DNA from: Chloroflexota bacterium
GTDB taxonomy: Bacteria; Chloroflexota; UBA11872
DNA: 64,000 bases
Assembly (NCBI GenBank): GCA_022825895.1
Contig: JAJDVX010000005.1
Coordinates: forward strand, 1-64,000
Direction: 5' to 3'
Made by a program: the position numbers and the translations under genes. Below are positions 31,770-41,371 of this stretch, piece after piece. The notes under the pieces were generated by a model. It saw only the letters and a list, made by a program, of their open reading frames with translations. It did no database searches and was not told the origin of the DNA. Position 1 is the first letter of the stretch. Each line of letters opens with the position of its first letter.

Positions 31770-32777
31770 TCAGTCTCTCAGGCTGCGACCCGTATAGCGC
31801 AGGAACACGCTCTCCAGGTTCGGCTCCAGGATTCGCACCGTTTCCACCTCCAGCGCCGCCGCGTTCATGGCCTGCATCACGTCCACCAGCGCGTGTCGGG
31901 CGCTCTCGGCCTCGATGTTCAGCAACCGCTCGTCGGGTCCCGGCCCCACGGCTTGCACCGACTCCAACGCCGCCAGGATCTCGGTGACCTGTTCCGCCTG
32001 ACCAGGATCGATTCCGATCTGGATTACGCCGCCGCCCAGCGACTCAATCAGCGCCCGCGGCGTATCCAGCGCCACGATCTTCCCGTGATCAATGATCGCC
32101 ACCCGGTCACACAGCCGCTCGGCCTCTTCCATGTAGTGGGTCGTGTAGACGATCGACACGCCCTGGTCGCGGTTCAGCCGCTCCACGTTGTCGAAGATGT
32201 GATTCCGGCTCTGCGGATCCACGCCAACCGTCGGCTCGTCCAGGATCAGCAGCTCCGGTTCATGCAGGAGCCCTGCTGCCAGGTTCAGCCGCCGCTGCAT
32301 GCCGCCCGAATAGGTTTCGGCCCGGTCATTCCCGCGATCGCTCAGCCCCACGACGTCCAGCACGGCTTCCACCCGCTCGCGCAGGCGGCGGCCGCCCAGG
32401 CCGTAGACCCGTCCGAAGAATCGCAGGTTCTGCCGGCCGCTCAACTTTTCGTACAGCGCAATGTCCTGCGGCACCACGCCGACCTGCCGCTTGGCCGCCC
32501 TTGACGTTGGCGACACCTGCCGGTCGCCTACGGTCACCTGCCCTGCCGTTGGCTCAAACATCCCGCTCCAAATCGATATCAACGTCGACTTGCCAGCCCC
32601 ATTCGGCCCCAGCAGCCCGAGCACCTCGCCCCGCCGAACCTCCAGCGAGACGTCATCGACCGCGGTCAGATCCCCATACCGATGCACAACCCCATCGGCT
32701 CGCAACAGCGTCCCGTTGTCCGCGCTACTCACGAGTGCTATCCCCACATGACCGCCGGCAGGCAAATCCCACCCCAC
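31770..32777 (-). CDS. ABC-2 transporter ATP-binding protein (DrrA/CcmA type)
   Basis: Up to 335 residues. The Walker A motif is in LLGPNGAGKSTLIS near 55, the Q-loop region in VGVVPQDIALYEKLSG, the signature in ETYSGGMQRRLNLA near 150, and Walker B in LLILDEPTVGVDPQSR near 172. The C-terminal 100 residues beyond the NBD are typical of DrrA-like exporters. The first start (GTG 32777) has no ribosome binding site; GTG 32747 or GTG 32732 is also possible, and the coding domain begins near 32715. It pairs with the permease downstream. Confidence 0.88.
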   Translation of the reverse strand: MGWDLPAGGHVGIALVSSADNGTLLRADGVVHRYGDLTAVDDVSLEVRRGEVLGLLGPNGAGKSTLISIWSGMFEPTAGQVTVGDRQVSPTSRAAKRQVGVVPQDIALYEKLSGRQNLRFFGRVYGLGGRRLRERVEAVLDVVGLSDRGNDRAETYSGGMQRRLNLAAGLLHEPELLILDEPTVGVDPQSRNHIFDNVERLNRDQGVSIVYTTHYMEEAERLCDRVAIIDHGKIVALDTPRALIESLGGGVIQIGIDPGQAEQVTEILAALESVQAVGPGPDERLLNIEAESARHALVDVMQAMNAAALEVETVRILEPNLESVFLRYTGRSLRD

Positions 32778-32810
32778 CTGTTGTTAGTTTGCATCGCAAA
32801 GTAGTTTGCG

Positions 32811-33923
32811 TCAATCATCATCGGCTGGCAAGCGGCCAATCCCAACATCTGTCGGCGCCGCCCATCGTCGAAGACTGTCCGAAGCCTCCAACCCCGCGTC
32901 CTGGCCGCTGGCGAACGCGCTCGCGATCAGGTTGCGCTCGCCCGCCACGATGTCGCCCGCCGCCCACATGCCCGGAATCGGCTCGCCCGACGAATCCAGC
33001 ACTTCGTGATCGTCGCTGCACCGAAGCAACCCATCGTCGGAGTGCGCCACGTCGAACCGGTGCAAAAACTCGTCGTTGGCCTTCAGCCCCTCGTCCACGA
33101 AGAACCCGTCGAAATACAGTTCCCTCCCGTCCGCCATCCGGAACCCCAGCAGGTTCAGCCCCTGCCCGATGTGCGCCTCGATCTGCCCTTCCTCCAGTGC
33201 AACTCCCCGCTCCCCCAGCGCCGCCCGCACGGGCGGTGACATTCCGTGCGGGCGCCCATTCGTCAACACCGTAATCCGGTCCGTAAAGTCCTGCGCCCCC
33301 TGCACCACGTCAAAGATGTAGTCGCCCGCCCCTACGATCGCCAGGTGCTCGTCCACGTGCAGGTGGCCGTCGCAGCGAATGCACAGGTGCCAGCCGCGAC
33401 TGTTTCCCGCGTACCTGTAGACCATCTGGTACTTGCGATACATGCGAGCCGCCGAGTTGTTCGTCTCAATATCTGGCCACCCGTCCTCGAATCCGCTGGC
33501 CACCACCACCGTCCGACCCAGCGCCGTCGTCGTCCCCACCTGGCGGTCCCGCGACAGCGGCTCGGTCGCGTACGTCAACTGGAATGACCCGTTGTCCAAC
33601 CGCTCCAGGTCCAACGCGAACCCGTCTGCCCGCCGGATACCGGCCACGCGTTCCTCGCCGCCGCGCTCGATCGAGCGTACCGGTTGCGCTTCCGTCCACT
33701 CCCGCAGCGCCTTCGCGAACTGCGCCCCGGTAATCCCTGCAAACACCGGCGCGTCTTCGATCTTCACCGTCTTCGACCAGAAGGCCCGTCCCCGCCGCCG
33801 GCTCACCTTGCTCGCGTCCAGCAGCAGCACGTGCCGCATCTGGTGCGCCGCGCTCACCGCCGCCTGCGTGCCCCCGGGACCGGCGCCAATCACGAGAACA
33901 TCAAACACCTCGCTCATCGCCAT
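32811..33923 (-). CDS. Thioredoxin reductase-like flavoprotein with a CIRC site
   Basis: 370 residues. The FAD motif FDVLVIGAGPGGTQAAVSA opens the protein. A redox CxxC (LCIRCDGH) lies near residue 180, at the position of the CATC of thioredoxin reductase. The NAD-binding GAGDYIFD and a C-terminal GMWAAGDIVAGERN follow. The order and spacing are those of class II TrxR, but the FAD domain has a longer insert, and the NAD motif departs from GGGDSAxE. It could be a TrxR acting on another small partner. No thioredoxin gene is adjacent. It lies 33 bp before the exporter ATPase. Confidence 0.8.
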   Translation of the reverse strand: MAMSEVFDVLVIGAGPGGTQAAVSAAHQMRHVLLLDASKVSRRRGRAFWSKTVKIEDAPVFAGITGAQFAKALREWTEAQPVRSIERGGEERVAGIRRADGFALDLERLDNGSFQLTYATEPLSRDRQVGTTTALGRTVVVASGFEDGWPDIETNNSAARMYRKYQMVYRYAGNSRGWHLCIRCDGHLHVDEHLAIVGAGDYIFDVVQGAQDFTDRITVLTNGRPHGMSPPVRAALGERGVALEEGQIEAHIGQGLNLLGFRMADGRELYFDGFFVDEGLKANDEFLHRFDVAHSDDGLLRCSDDHEVLDSSGEPIPGMWAAGDIVAGERNLIASAFASGQDAGLEASDSLRRWAAPTDVGIGRLPADDD

Positions 33924-33948
33924 CGTCCGTCTCGTGCAGCGCCTTGCT

Positions 33949-34947
33949 TCAGGTCGCTGGCTTGGGCGCCCACTCCTCAGCTCCCGTGATCTCGTCGATC
34001 ATTTTCATCGTACGCACGGCGTCGTCTAGCGTTGGTGCCGGAAACGACACAGGCTCGCCCGTCTGTACGGCTCGCAGAAAGGCCCTCGACTCGCCCGGAA
34101 ACCCCGGCTTCAGCCGCCGGTCGAGCCCCGTCAGATCAAACCGAACTGCCTCGCGTCCCCGCACTTCGAGGACGCACGAACTTAGTCCGCTGCGTGACGT
34201 CAGGACCGCATTTCTCGTGCGGGCCTCGTAGAAGTGGCCGGTGCCCTTCGGCCCAAACTGATCAGATACCGCCCGTCCCACCGCGCCCGACTCGTATTCG
34301 AGCAGCGCGCTGAAGCTATCGGGCTTCGGCAGTCCACGTTGCCGCACCAGCGAAGTAACGCTGGCCACGTCACCGCCGAGGTACCGCAGCAGGTCCAGGG
34401 CGTGAATGCTGTTCGCGTAGGCCCAACGTGCGGCGACTTCCGGTGGAAACTTCGAACCCTCCCAGTGAGGTGCGGTGACTTCGTCGGCGTGCACCGTCAC
34501 CGAGACAATGTCGCCCGTATTCAGCAGCGCTTCGCGACCTGCCTGCAGGCACGTATAGAAGCGACGATTGAGTCCCACCATCGCCGTCGTCCCGGTTTCA
34601 CGGACGGCAGCCGCCAGCCGTTCCGTATCGGAGGAATACAACCCTGGCGGCTTCTCCAGGAACGTCGGGATCCCTGCGCGGATAAAGCGTTCCGCCACTT
34701 CCGCCACCGCCAGCACGCTCACCAGCACGTACACCGCGTCAAACTCGCCCCAGGCCTGCAGGTCGTCCGCGCTCTTGAACGTCGGCTCAATGCCGAACCG
34801 TCGCGATGTCTCGTCCAGCGCCTGCGCATCGATATCGCACAGCGCGGCCACCTCCGCCTCCGGCAGCGCCTGCAACACCGGAAGATGCTGGCCTGCAATG
34901 TTCTTCGTACCGATCACGGCGCAACGAACGGGATTTGGCGCGGACAT
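33949..34947 (-). CDS. Gfo/Idh/MocA-family oxidoreductase
   Basis: 332 residues. The NAD(P)-binding start RCAVIGTKNIAGQHL and the catalytic region FLEKPPG near 96 (Glu-Lys-Pro) are the family signatures, followed by an alpha/beta substrate domain. Members oxidise or reduce sugars, inositols or sugar nucleotides. The glycine motif is atypical (GTKNIAG in place of GxGxxG). The ATG is preceded by GGAGGC. It lies 25 nt upstream of the TrxR-like gene on the same strand. Confidence 0.85.
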   Translation of the reverse strand: MSAPNPVRCAVIGTKNIAGQHLPVLQALPEAEVAALCDIDAQALDETSRRFGIEPTFKSADDLQAWGEFDAVYVLVSVLAVAEVAERFIRAGIPTFLEKPPGLYSSDTERLAAAVRETGTTAMVGLNRRFYTCLQAGREALLNTGDIVSVTVHADEVTAPHWEGSKFPPEVAARWAYANSIHALDLLRYLGGDVASVTSLVRQRGLPKPDSFSALLEYESGAVGRAVSDQFGPKGTGHFYEARTRNAVLTSRSGLSSCVLEVRGREAVRFDLTGLDRRLKPGFPGESRAFLRAVQTGEPVSFPAPTLDDAVRTMKMIDEITGAEEWAPKPAT

Positions 34948-35007
34948 GGCAGCCTCCTCAGAACCGGAGTCGTATCCTCGCAGGTCTTCAGTATCTAACG
35001 GTCACGC

Positions 35008-35859
35008 ATGGTCCTCAGCCGCGACCGACTCGCCGCCGACCTGCGCCGCCTCGGCGTGCAGGCTGGCGACCTCCTCATGATTCACAGTTCCCTCCGCAGC
35101 CTCGGCTTCGTCGTGGGTGGTGCAGCCACGGTCGTCGACGCCCTCCTCGACGTCCTGGGGCCCGCGGGCACCCTCGTCGGCCCGTCCTTCAACTTCGAAA
35201 CCGCTCTCGACCCCGACTTCGTCTTTGACCCGCTCAACACCCCGTCTGACATGGGAGCCATCGCCGACGAAATCCGCCGCCGCGCCGGCAATCAGCGCAG
35301 CCGTCACCTCACGCACAGCCTCAGCGCCATTGGTCCCCACGCCGAGACCATCGTCACCGCCGGCGGCCCTACCGCCTGGGCTGCCGATGATCCGCTCGGC
35401 ACGATCTTCAAGCTCAGCGGACGTTTCCTGCTGCTCGGCGTCACCTACCAGACATTTACCGCCTGCCACGTCCTCGAGGTGGCTTTCCGGCCCCATCGCC
35501 GCACGCTCGACACCCTGCGCCGCCGGCTCCGCCAGCCCAATGGCAGCCTCGTAGCCTTCGAGAACACCGTCTATTTGCGCGACGTCAACTATCCCGGCTA
35601 CGACTTCAACCGAGTCGGCCAGGCAATGGAAGACGCTGGCATCACCGCCGTCGGACCGGTCGGCAACGCCATCGCCCGACTCATCCCCGCCCAACCCTTG
35701 CGCGACTTCGCGGCCCCCCGCATCCGGCGCGATCCCGACTACCTCCTGCAGCAGGGCTCCGCGGTAACCTCGCTCAGCCGGGGCATCTCGGTCACCCTTC
35801 CCGGTGGCGTCCTCGCTGTCGTCGATCCAGAGGCGATCTATTGGCCCGCCCGCCGCTGA
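35008..35859 (+). CDS. AAC(3)-family N-acetyltransferase
   Basis: 283 residues. LLMIHSSLRSLGFVVGGAAT near 23-42 and RSRHLTHSLSAIGPHAE near 97-113 (with the catalytic His region) are the signatures of the aminoglycoside 3-N-acetyltransferase family, which uses acetyl-CoA. Many environmental members are not resistance enzymes, and YokD-like proteins share the fold. ATG 35008 gives a normal-length product. The gene is divergent from the Gfo/Idh/MocA gene, 60 bp apart. Confidence 0.85.
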   Translation: MVLSRDRLAADLRRLGVQAGDLLMIHSSLRSLGFVVGGAATVVDALLDVLGPAGTLVGPSFNFETALDPDFVFDPLNTPSDMGAIADEIRRRAGNQRSRHLTHSLSAIGPHAETIVTAGGPTAWAADDPLGTIFKLSGRFLLLGVTYQTFTACHVLEVAFRPHRRTLDTLRRRLRQPNGSLVAFENTVYLRDVNYPGYDFNRVGQAMEDAGITAVGPVGNAIARLIPAQPLRDFAAPRIRRDPDYLLQQGSAVTSLSRGISVTLPGGVLAVVDPEAIYWPARR

Positions 35860-35925
35860 CTCGCACGCCGCGGGTCGCCGTTTATGCTTAAGCGGTGAGA
35901 CGGCAGTTGCCATACGGAGTCCGAC

Positions 35926-36093
35926 ATGCGTAGTGACACGACGTTAAACCGTGCACGCACGCCGCGTCTCAACCGCCGCCGCCTTCTGTTGAGCGGAGTC
36001 GTGGCCGCCGCGGCCCTCAGCCTCGTGGCGGCCTGCGGCGATCAGGAAGTCGAGCACGGCAAATTCAAGCTCCGCAGCGGGGCCAGTTGGTAA
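35926..36093 (+). CDS. Micro-lipoprotein with a twin-arginine-like signal (type A)
   Basis: A 55-residue frame from ATG 35926, with GGAG 7 nt upstream. The N-terminus has NRRRLLLSGVV, a hydrophobic stretch, and the lipobox LVAAC (Cys 37). The mature peptide is only 19 residues and contains GKFKLRSGASW. The C-x(n)-F-K-x-x-S-G pattern recalls the four lipoproteins at 52-53 kb. It lies 260 bp before an orphan solute-binding protein on the same strand. I know no named family. Confidence 0.6.
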   Translation: MRSDTTLNRARTPRLNRRRLLLSGVVAAAALSLVAACGDQEVEHGKFKLRSGASW

Positions 36094-36353
36094 GCCGACC
36101 AGGCTGACCGTCCGTAGGGATGGTCCGTCGCCAAACGGTGGTGCATCGAAAGCCTGCGTAGCGATCGAGATCGGCTGATTGACCGTCATTGGTGTGGCCA
36201 CGTATTCAACGCGTCTCAGCTGCTCATCCGCCGGCTCGACGCAGCCTTGAGTTGAGGCCGAGCCAGTTCAAGGTTTCCGTAAGCTGCGCGCACGCGCTAA
36301 TATCTGGTTGGCTGAGCCGAGGGCCCGGGGTCCTACGGGACGCAGGAGGGGAT

Positions 36354-37823
36354 ATGCGAAATCTGACACGTCGAGAAATGCTTCGAGTTGGGAGCGCGGG
36401 CGCTCTTGGGGCCGCTGGCGTTGCGCTCCTGGCGGCCTGTGGCGAAGGCGAAGTCGTAGAAGTCGTCAAAGTCGTCACCCAGGTCAAGCAGGTCGAGAAG
36501 ATCGTTGAGAAGGAAGTCCCGGTCACCCGTGAGGAGATCGTTACGGTCGAGGCCCCTGCGCCTGCCGCCGGGCCGGTCAGCGTTCGCTTCGCCACGGACC
36601 ACACGTCCGGCCCGCGTGGCAACGCCATGAAGTGGGGCATGGAGCAGTTCTCGCGCCAGTACCCCAACATCCCGGTCAAGATCGACGTTATCGGTGGTGA
36701 CTACTTCGACTCGGTCAACCTCCAGTTGGCCGCCGGCAGCATGGCCGAGGCCATCCTCTTTGAAGGCAACCTCTTCCAGGCCCACTACGCCGCCGGTTTC
36801 TTCCCGGACATCACCGACCTTGTCGGCAAGCTCGGCTTCTCGTTGGACGACTACTGGGTTCTTCCCACCGGCTGGCTCCCGTGGGAGGGCGCCCTTTACC
36901 AGGCCAACGGCAGACTTCACGGCCTGCCCTTCCAGGGCGGCATGAACGGCATCGTCTACAACGTCGACCTGTTCGAGTCCAACGGTGTTGACCAGCCCGC
37001 CGAGGACTGGACGTGGGACGACGCCCTTGAGGCCTCGCGCGCGTTGACCGACACCGACGACGACCAGTACGGCATCTGGGCGCCAACCAGCGACCAGTTC
37101 GGCTGGGGCCCAATGGTCTGGTCCAACGGCGTCGAATACTGGTTCAACGAGCAAGGCGAGTCCCAGTTCGACTCAACCGGCGCTATTGAAGCCCTCAGCT
37201 GGGCCCACGGCACCATGCACACCGAAGGCGTGGCGTTTACCCAGGAGGTGCGGCAGCGCGTGGCCGGTGAGTTCGGCGACCCGTTCTCTGCTGGCAAGGT
37301 CGGCATCTGGCCCGGCGGCCGCGTGTACAGCACCGGCTTCGGCATCCCGCGCATCAAGGACCGCTTTACGTGGTCCGTTGGTCCGATGTACGTGTCGCCC
37401 AAGACTGGGCACACGCGCCATGGTTGGAACGACCAGCCGCACATCGTCACCATCGCGGCCGAGCGTCTGGGCAACCTTGAGCAGACCGTTCAGTTGGTCA
37501 CCTACCTCGCCGGTCCGGAATACCAGACCCGCGTCGGCATTGACCGCGGGCACTTCCCGGTCTTCAAGACCGTGGCCGATTCGCCCGAGCAGCTTGCGGC
37601 TCCGCCCGAGGGCATGCACTGGCTCAAGACCTACGCCACGACGCCTGAACCGCGCACGCCGGGCTACTTCCCCTACTGGGACGAGTTCCGCGGCGCGCAC
37701 GGTGTCTGGCAGTCCAAACTCTGGGTCAACGAGGTTGGCCCCGAGGAAGCGGCCGTCAACATGGCCAGGGACACCAACGCCGTCATTTCTTCGTACGGCG
37801 ACTGGAAGCCGGTCCCGGCCTAG
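36354..37823 (+). CDS. Tat lipoprotein extracellular solute-binding protein (orphan)
   Basis: 489 residues from ATG 36354, 4 nt after AGGAGGG. MRNLTRREMLRVGSAGALG is a Tat-type signal ending in the lipobox LLAAC (Cys 29). Residues 30-65 form a Val/Glu/Lys linker (EVVKVVTQVKQVEKIVEKEV), then the family-1 extracellular solute-binding fold (SVRFATDHTSGPRGNAM, GLPFQGGMNGIVYNVDLF, FSAGKVGIW-like segments). These bind sugars or polyols for ABC import. No permease or ATPase gene is adjacent, so it must rely on a transporter encoded elsewhere. A strong hairpin follows the stop. Confidence 0.9.
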   Translation: MRNLTRREMLRVGSAGALGAAGVALLAACGEGEVVEVVKVVTQVKQVEKIVEKEVPVTREEIVTVEAPAPAAGPVSVRFATDHTSGPRGNAMKWGMEQFSRQYPNIPVKIDVIGGDYFDSVNLQLAAGSMAEAILFEGNLFQAHYAAGFFPDITDLVGKLGFSLDDYWVLPTGWLPWEGALYQANGRLHGLPFQGGMNGIVYNVDLFESNGVDQPAEDWTWDDALEASRALTDTDDDQYGIWAPTSDQFGWGPMVWSNGVEYWFNEQGESQFDSTGAIEALSWAHGTMHTEGVAFTQEVRQRVAGEFGDPFSAGKVGIWPGGRVYSTGFGIPRIKDRFTWSVGPMYVSPKTGHTRHGWNDQPHIVTIAAERLGNLEQTVQLVTYLAGPEYQTRVGIDRGHFPVFKTVADSPEQLAAPPEGMHWLKTYATTPEPRTPGYFPYWDEFRGAHGVWQSKLWVNEVGPEEAAVNMARDTNAVISSYGDWKPVPA

Positions 37824-37841
37824 TCCACGACCGTTCGCCAC

Positions 37842-37874
37842 AACGGCCCGCCGCCCATGCGGCGGGCCGTTTGG
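37842..37874 (+). terminator. Terminator after the solute-binding protein
   Basis: AACGGCCCGCCGC and GCGGCGGGCCGTT pair perfectly over 13 bp with loop CCAT, 18 bp after the stop. Only a short T-run follows. Confidence 0.75.
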
Positions 37875-38081
37875 CATTCCTCGACCTGTCAGAGTCCTTT
37901 GGAGAGCTCGGTCACAGTCCGGTCTCTTGTCCGCAACCCTCCGGAGCACGACCGATGGTCGCCTAGCCTGCTCGAGGTGAGCCGGGTCGGAGACTTCCGA
38001 AGGCAGGTGTGAATCCCCCGAGCTTCAGCACCAACCCCTCGTCCTCATCTTTGTCTTCGGTCACTACGCACTCACTTCAAC

Positions 38082-39785
38082 TCACGGCGTCTTCAGGTCC
38101 ACCGCCCCCTCCGCCGCCAGCTCCGCAATCACCGACCCGACGATTGGCCGCAGCGCCGCCGCATCCGTGCGCACGCTGCCGCTGAACCGTTCCGCCATCG
38201 TCCGCGCCACCTGATCGCCGGTCCGCGTCCCGTCCATCAGGTTCAGTACCGACAACGTCGGCAGCGACATCAGGATTTCCCGCGTGTCCCCGTTCGCCCC
38301 TCCTGGAATCGCCACCCGCGTCACCGGCTGCAGCCCCGTCTCCGTCTCCTGCATCCACGCCCGCACATCCGTCCCCGCCACAAACGCCGGCCGCCCCGCC
38401 AGCGCCTGCTCCGCCGTTACCGCGCTCCCGCGTCGCGCTGCCGGGACAGTTGCACTCGCTACGTGATGTTCAGGAGCGCTGTCCGCCTCAAGCCCCAACG
38501 CCTCATACGTCACCGCCAACTGCCCCGGTGTGAATCCGCCCATATAGCGGATTGACTCCTCAGGCGTTTCCCGCGTCAGCCCCGACGAAATAAACACAAA
38601 CGCCTGCCGCAACGACAGATTCTGGCTCGGGTCCACCAGCCGGTGTGCCGTCCAGAACCACGACTCTTGTAGCCGCTGCCCGTGGTACCAGTGATTCGCC
38701 ATGTCCACGAAATCATTCGCCTGCTGCAGATACCCCTCCTGATACCAGTCCATCGATAGCCCGGTCAGATCCGGCGCCTCCAGCGTCGTCCGAATCGCCT
38801 TCGTCGCCCGCAGCACCCCTTGCAGCGCCAGCGCGATGCCCGATGCCAGGATCGGATCCACAAAACACGCCGCGTCTCCCACCAGCAGGTACCCCGGCCC
38901 GTGAAACTGCTTACAAATGAACGACCAGTCCGACACGATGTCGAAGTCCCCCGCCCACCGGCCGCCCTCCAGCAGTTCCTCGTATTCCTCGCACGACTCG
39001 ATCTGCCGCTGCCAGTACTTGCGCCGTTCCGTCCGCGTCATTCCCCGAATCCGTTCCGGATCCGTCACCAGCCCGATGCTGCGCAGCCCCCCGGCCAGCG
39101 GGATATGCCACAGCCACCCGTCGTCCACCGCGACCACATACACATTCCCGGCGTCCGTCGGCTCCATCTCGTCCAGGACGTCCGGCAGCGTCGTCGGCCC
39201 CCCGTGATAGTGACCGAATAGCGCCACGTGCCGCAGATGCTCGTTGTGCTCCCGCAGCCGGAACTGCCGCCCCAGCACCGACCACTGCCCCGAAGCATCC
39301 ACGCACATCCGTGCTCGAACCTCCCCTGACTCCCCCTCGTCATTCGTAAACGACAGCCCTGTTACCCGCCCGTCAGTCAGGTGCGCACGCGTCACTTGGT
39401 GGCCTTCCCGAACGTCCACCCTTTCGTCCCGCGCGTGATCCAGCAGCAGCTTGTCAAACACCTCGCGGTCGCACTGGAACGTGAACGTCCGGTCCTGCGG
39501 CACCTCGGAGAATCGAATCGTCCAGGGGTCCCGTCCGCGACCCCAGATGTACGTCGCCCCGTACTTCTTCGTAAACCCAGCCTTTTCTACCCGTTCCAGC
39601 GCCCCCGTCTTCCCCAGGGCAAACAGCACCCCCGGCAGCATCGACTCGCCCACGTGCGGACGCGGAAATCGTTCCCGTTCAAGCAACGTCACTGTGTATC
39701 CGCTTTGCCGCAGCAACGTCGCCAGCGAAGACCCTGCCGGCCCGCCGCCAACCACCGCCACATCAGACTCAACAGCCCGCATCAC
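38082..39785 (-). CDS. Flavin-dependent halogenase-like monooxygenase with a C-terminal PqqD-like domain
   Basis: 567 residues. The FAD site VAVVGGGPAGSSLATLLRQS lies near 10, followed by FPRPHVGESMLP. FTKKYGATYIWG near 72 includes the region of the conserved Lys. DDGWLWHIPL near 220 is the W-x-W-x-I-P motif that marks flavin-dependent halogenases. LVGDAACFVDPILASGI near 300 is the second FAD motif. About 90 extra C-terminal residues (LPTLSVLNLMDGTRTGDQVA and onward) look like a PqqD/RRE-type winged helix. Activity is unproven; geranylgeranyl-reductase-like enzymes are related. The gene stands alone. Confidence 0.78.
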   Translation of the reverse strand: MMRAVESDVAVVGGGPAGSSLATLLRQSGYTVTLLERERFPRPHVGESMLPGVLFALGKTGALERVEKAGFTKKYGATYIWGRGRDPWTIRFSEVPQDRTFTFQCDREVFDKLLLDHARDERVDVREGHQVTRAHLTDGRVTGLSFTNDEGESGEVRARMCVDASGQWSVLGRQFRLREHNEHLRHVALFGHYHGGPTTLPDVLDEMEPTDAGNVYVVAVDDGWLWHIPLAGGLRSIGLVTDPERIRGMTRTERRKYWQRQIESCEEYEELLEGGRWAGDFDIVSDWSFICKQFHGPGYLLVGDAACFVDPILASGIALALQGVLRATKAIRTTLEAPDLTGLSMDWYQEGYLQQANDFVDMANHWYHGQRLQESWFWTAHRLVDPSQNLSLRQAFVFISSGLTRETPEESIRYMGGFTPGQLAVTYEALGLEADSAPEHHVASATVPAARRGSAVTAEQALAGRPAFVAGTDVRAWMQETETGLQPVTRVAIPGGANGDTREILMSLPTLSVLNLMDGTRTGDQVARTMAERFSGSVRTDAAALRPIVGSVIAELAAEGAVDLKTP

Positions 39786-40276
39786 GCCACTCTCCCTGAC
39801 GAACTACCGCCAGTGTGTCAGATACCCCAACCATTCGTGGTGAGCCTGGCGACCGCGGCAGGACTCCATCAGCAGCAGACCGTGTCAAACCAGATCCCGG
39901 CTCCGCCACCCGGCCCAACTGGCGGTTTCCCGGTCAACGACGCGTCCGTCCCGGGCTTTCAAGTGCCTTGCCCCGTGTGCGGCAGACGTACTTCCGCCGC
40001 TCCCCGCGCTTTGTTGTAGCTGGAACCCGTCGAAGCCAGAGGTACCGCTTCATCCACCTCATACCGAGCACGCACGTCAGCCGGAGGCTTGAAGCGAATG
40101 AGCGGACAAAGATGCGCCCTTCGGTGAGCGACGCGCAGTCACATCGCCAACAGCTACTTTCCCACTCCCAGTCCCAGGAAGCGCCCTGCCGCGTCCGAAG
40201 ATGCTCTCAAGAATCCTGGTGCCCTCGCGGATCCCAAGCACGGTCCGTGCGCCGGTCCCCGCACCCACCCACTAGA
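39786..40276. other. Divergent intergenic region, no gene seen
   Basis: 491 bp between the leftward halogenase-like gene and the rightward threonine aldolase. An open frame crosses it in the aldolase frame, but it is Arg/Ser-rich and unlike any family. No repeat, RNA or convincing promoter could be picked out. Confidence 0.5.
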
Positions 40277-41371
40277 ATGGCCGTCATTCAGCTTTCATGG
40301 CCGGAGGCCGCCGTGCCGCCGTATCGCATCGAATTACGCAGCGACACTCAGACGACGCCCACCGAGGAGATGCGGGCGGCCATGGCCCAGGCCGTAGTCG
40401 GCGATGACCTGGGTGGTGAAGACCCCACCGTCCGCGATCTGGAAGACCTTGCTGCTGAGATCTTCCGCAAAGACGCCGCCTTGTTTGTCACGAGCGGCAC
40501 CATGGGCAACCTCGTCAGCCTCCTCACCCTCTCGCGCCGCGGCGACACGCTCCTGGTCGATCCCGAGTCGCACGTGACCCTCGCCGAGGCCGGCGGTTTC
40601 GCCGCTCTGGCCGGATGCAGCGTCATCCCGATTCAGAGCCCGGGCTGGCTCACTGCCGCGGACATCGAGCCCCACATCGGACCCGTCACCACTCACTCGC
40701 TCAACCCGGCCATCATCTGGACCGAGAACACCCATAACCGGCGCGGCGGCGTCGCCTGGGGCCCCGCGGTCATGCGCGAACTCGCCGACCTGGCGCAGCG
40801 CCACAATCTGCGCATCCACATCGACGGCGCTCGCATCTTCAACGCCGCCGCCGCCCTCGACGTCCCGGTAGCCGACCTGGCCGACGGCGCCGACACCGTC
40901 CAGTTCTGTCTCTCCAAGGGCCTCGGCGCGCCCTTCGGATCGATGATCGTCGGCTCCAGCGACCTGATCGAACGCGCCCGCCGAACCCGCCAACTCGTCG
41001 GCGGCGGCATGCGGCAGGCTGGCGTGATGGCCGCGGCGGGCCTTATTGCCCTTCGCGACAGCCCCGGACAGCTCGCGGATGATCACCGCCGAGCCAGGCA
41101 GCTCGGCGACGTGATCGACGACCTGCCCGGCTTGCGGCTCGTCTCGCCCGTCTACACCAACCTGATCTTCGTGACCTGGGATCCCGACGTGCTTGACCTG
41201 GACGTCTTCGTCGATGAGGCCGCCAAGCGCGGCGTCGGCGTCGGCGGGGCTCGCGGCGACATGTTTCGCCTGGTCACCCACCATCAAGTCACCGACGCGG
41301 ACATCAACGAGGCAACGGATGTGCTGGCGGCCGCGGCGGACGCTGCCTCGGTGGTCTCAGTTCAGACGTGA
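40277..41371 (+). CDS. ltaE: Low-specificity threonine aldolase
   Basis: 364 residues from ATG 40277. The start IELRSDTQTTPTEEMRAAMA, then GDDLGGEDPTVRDLE, EIFRKDAALFVTSGTMGNLV and the PLP-lysine segment FCLSKGLGAPFGSMIVG near 212 give the complete LtaE signature. It splits L-threonine and L-allo-threonine to glycine and acetaldehyde with PLP. The frame is open to 39815, but the family begins near this ATG. It is followed after about 110 bp by the liv-type binding protein; there is no sign of joint regulation. Confidence 0.92.
   Translation: MAVIQLSWPEAAVPPYRIELRSDTQTTPTEEMRAAMAQAVVGDDLGGEDPTVRDLEDLAAEIFRKDAALFVTSGTMGNLVSLLTLSRRGDTLLVDPESHVTLAEAGGFAALAGCSVIPIQSPGWLTAADIEPHIGPVTTHSLNPAIIWTENTHNRRGGVAWGPAVMRELADLAQRHNLRIHIDGARIFNAAAALDVPVADLADGADTVQFCLSKGLGAPFGSMIVGSSDLIERARRTRQLVGGGMRQAGVMAAAGLIALRDSPGQLADDHRRARQLGDVIDDLPGLRLVSPVYTNLIFVTWDPDVLDLDVFVDEAAKRGVGVGGARGDMFRLVTHHQVTDADINEATDVLAAAADAASVVSVQT

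Noticed and set aside
39815-40276. Extended N-terminus of threonine aldolase
   Set aside because: Arg/Ser-rich and not conserved; the family start fits ATG 40277.
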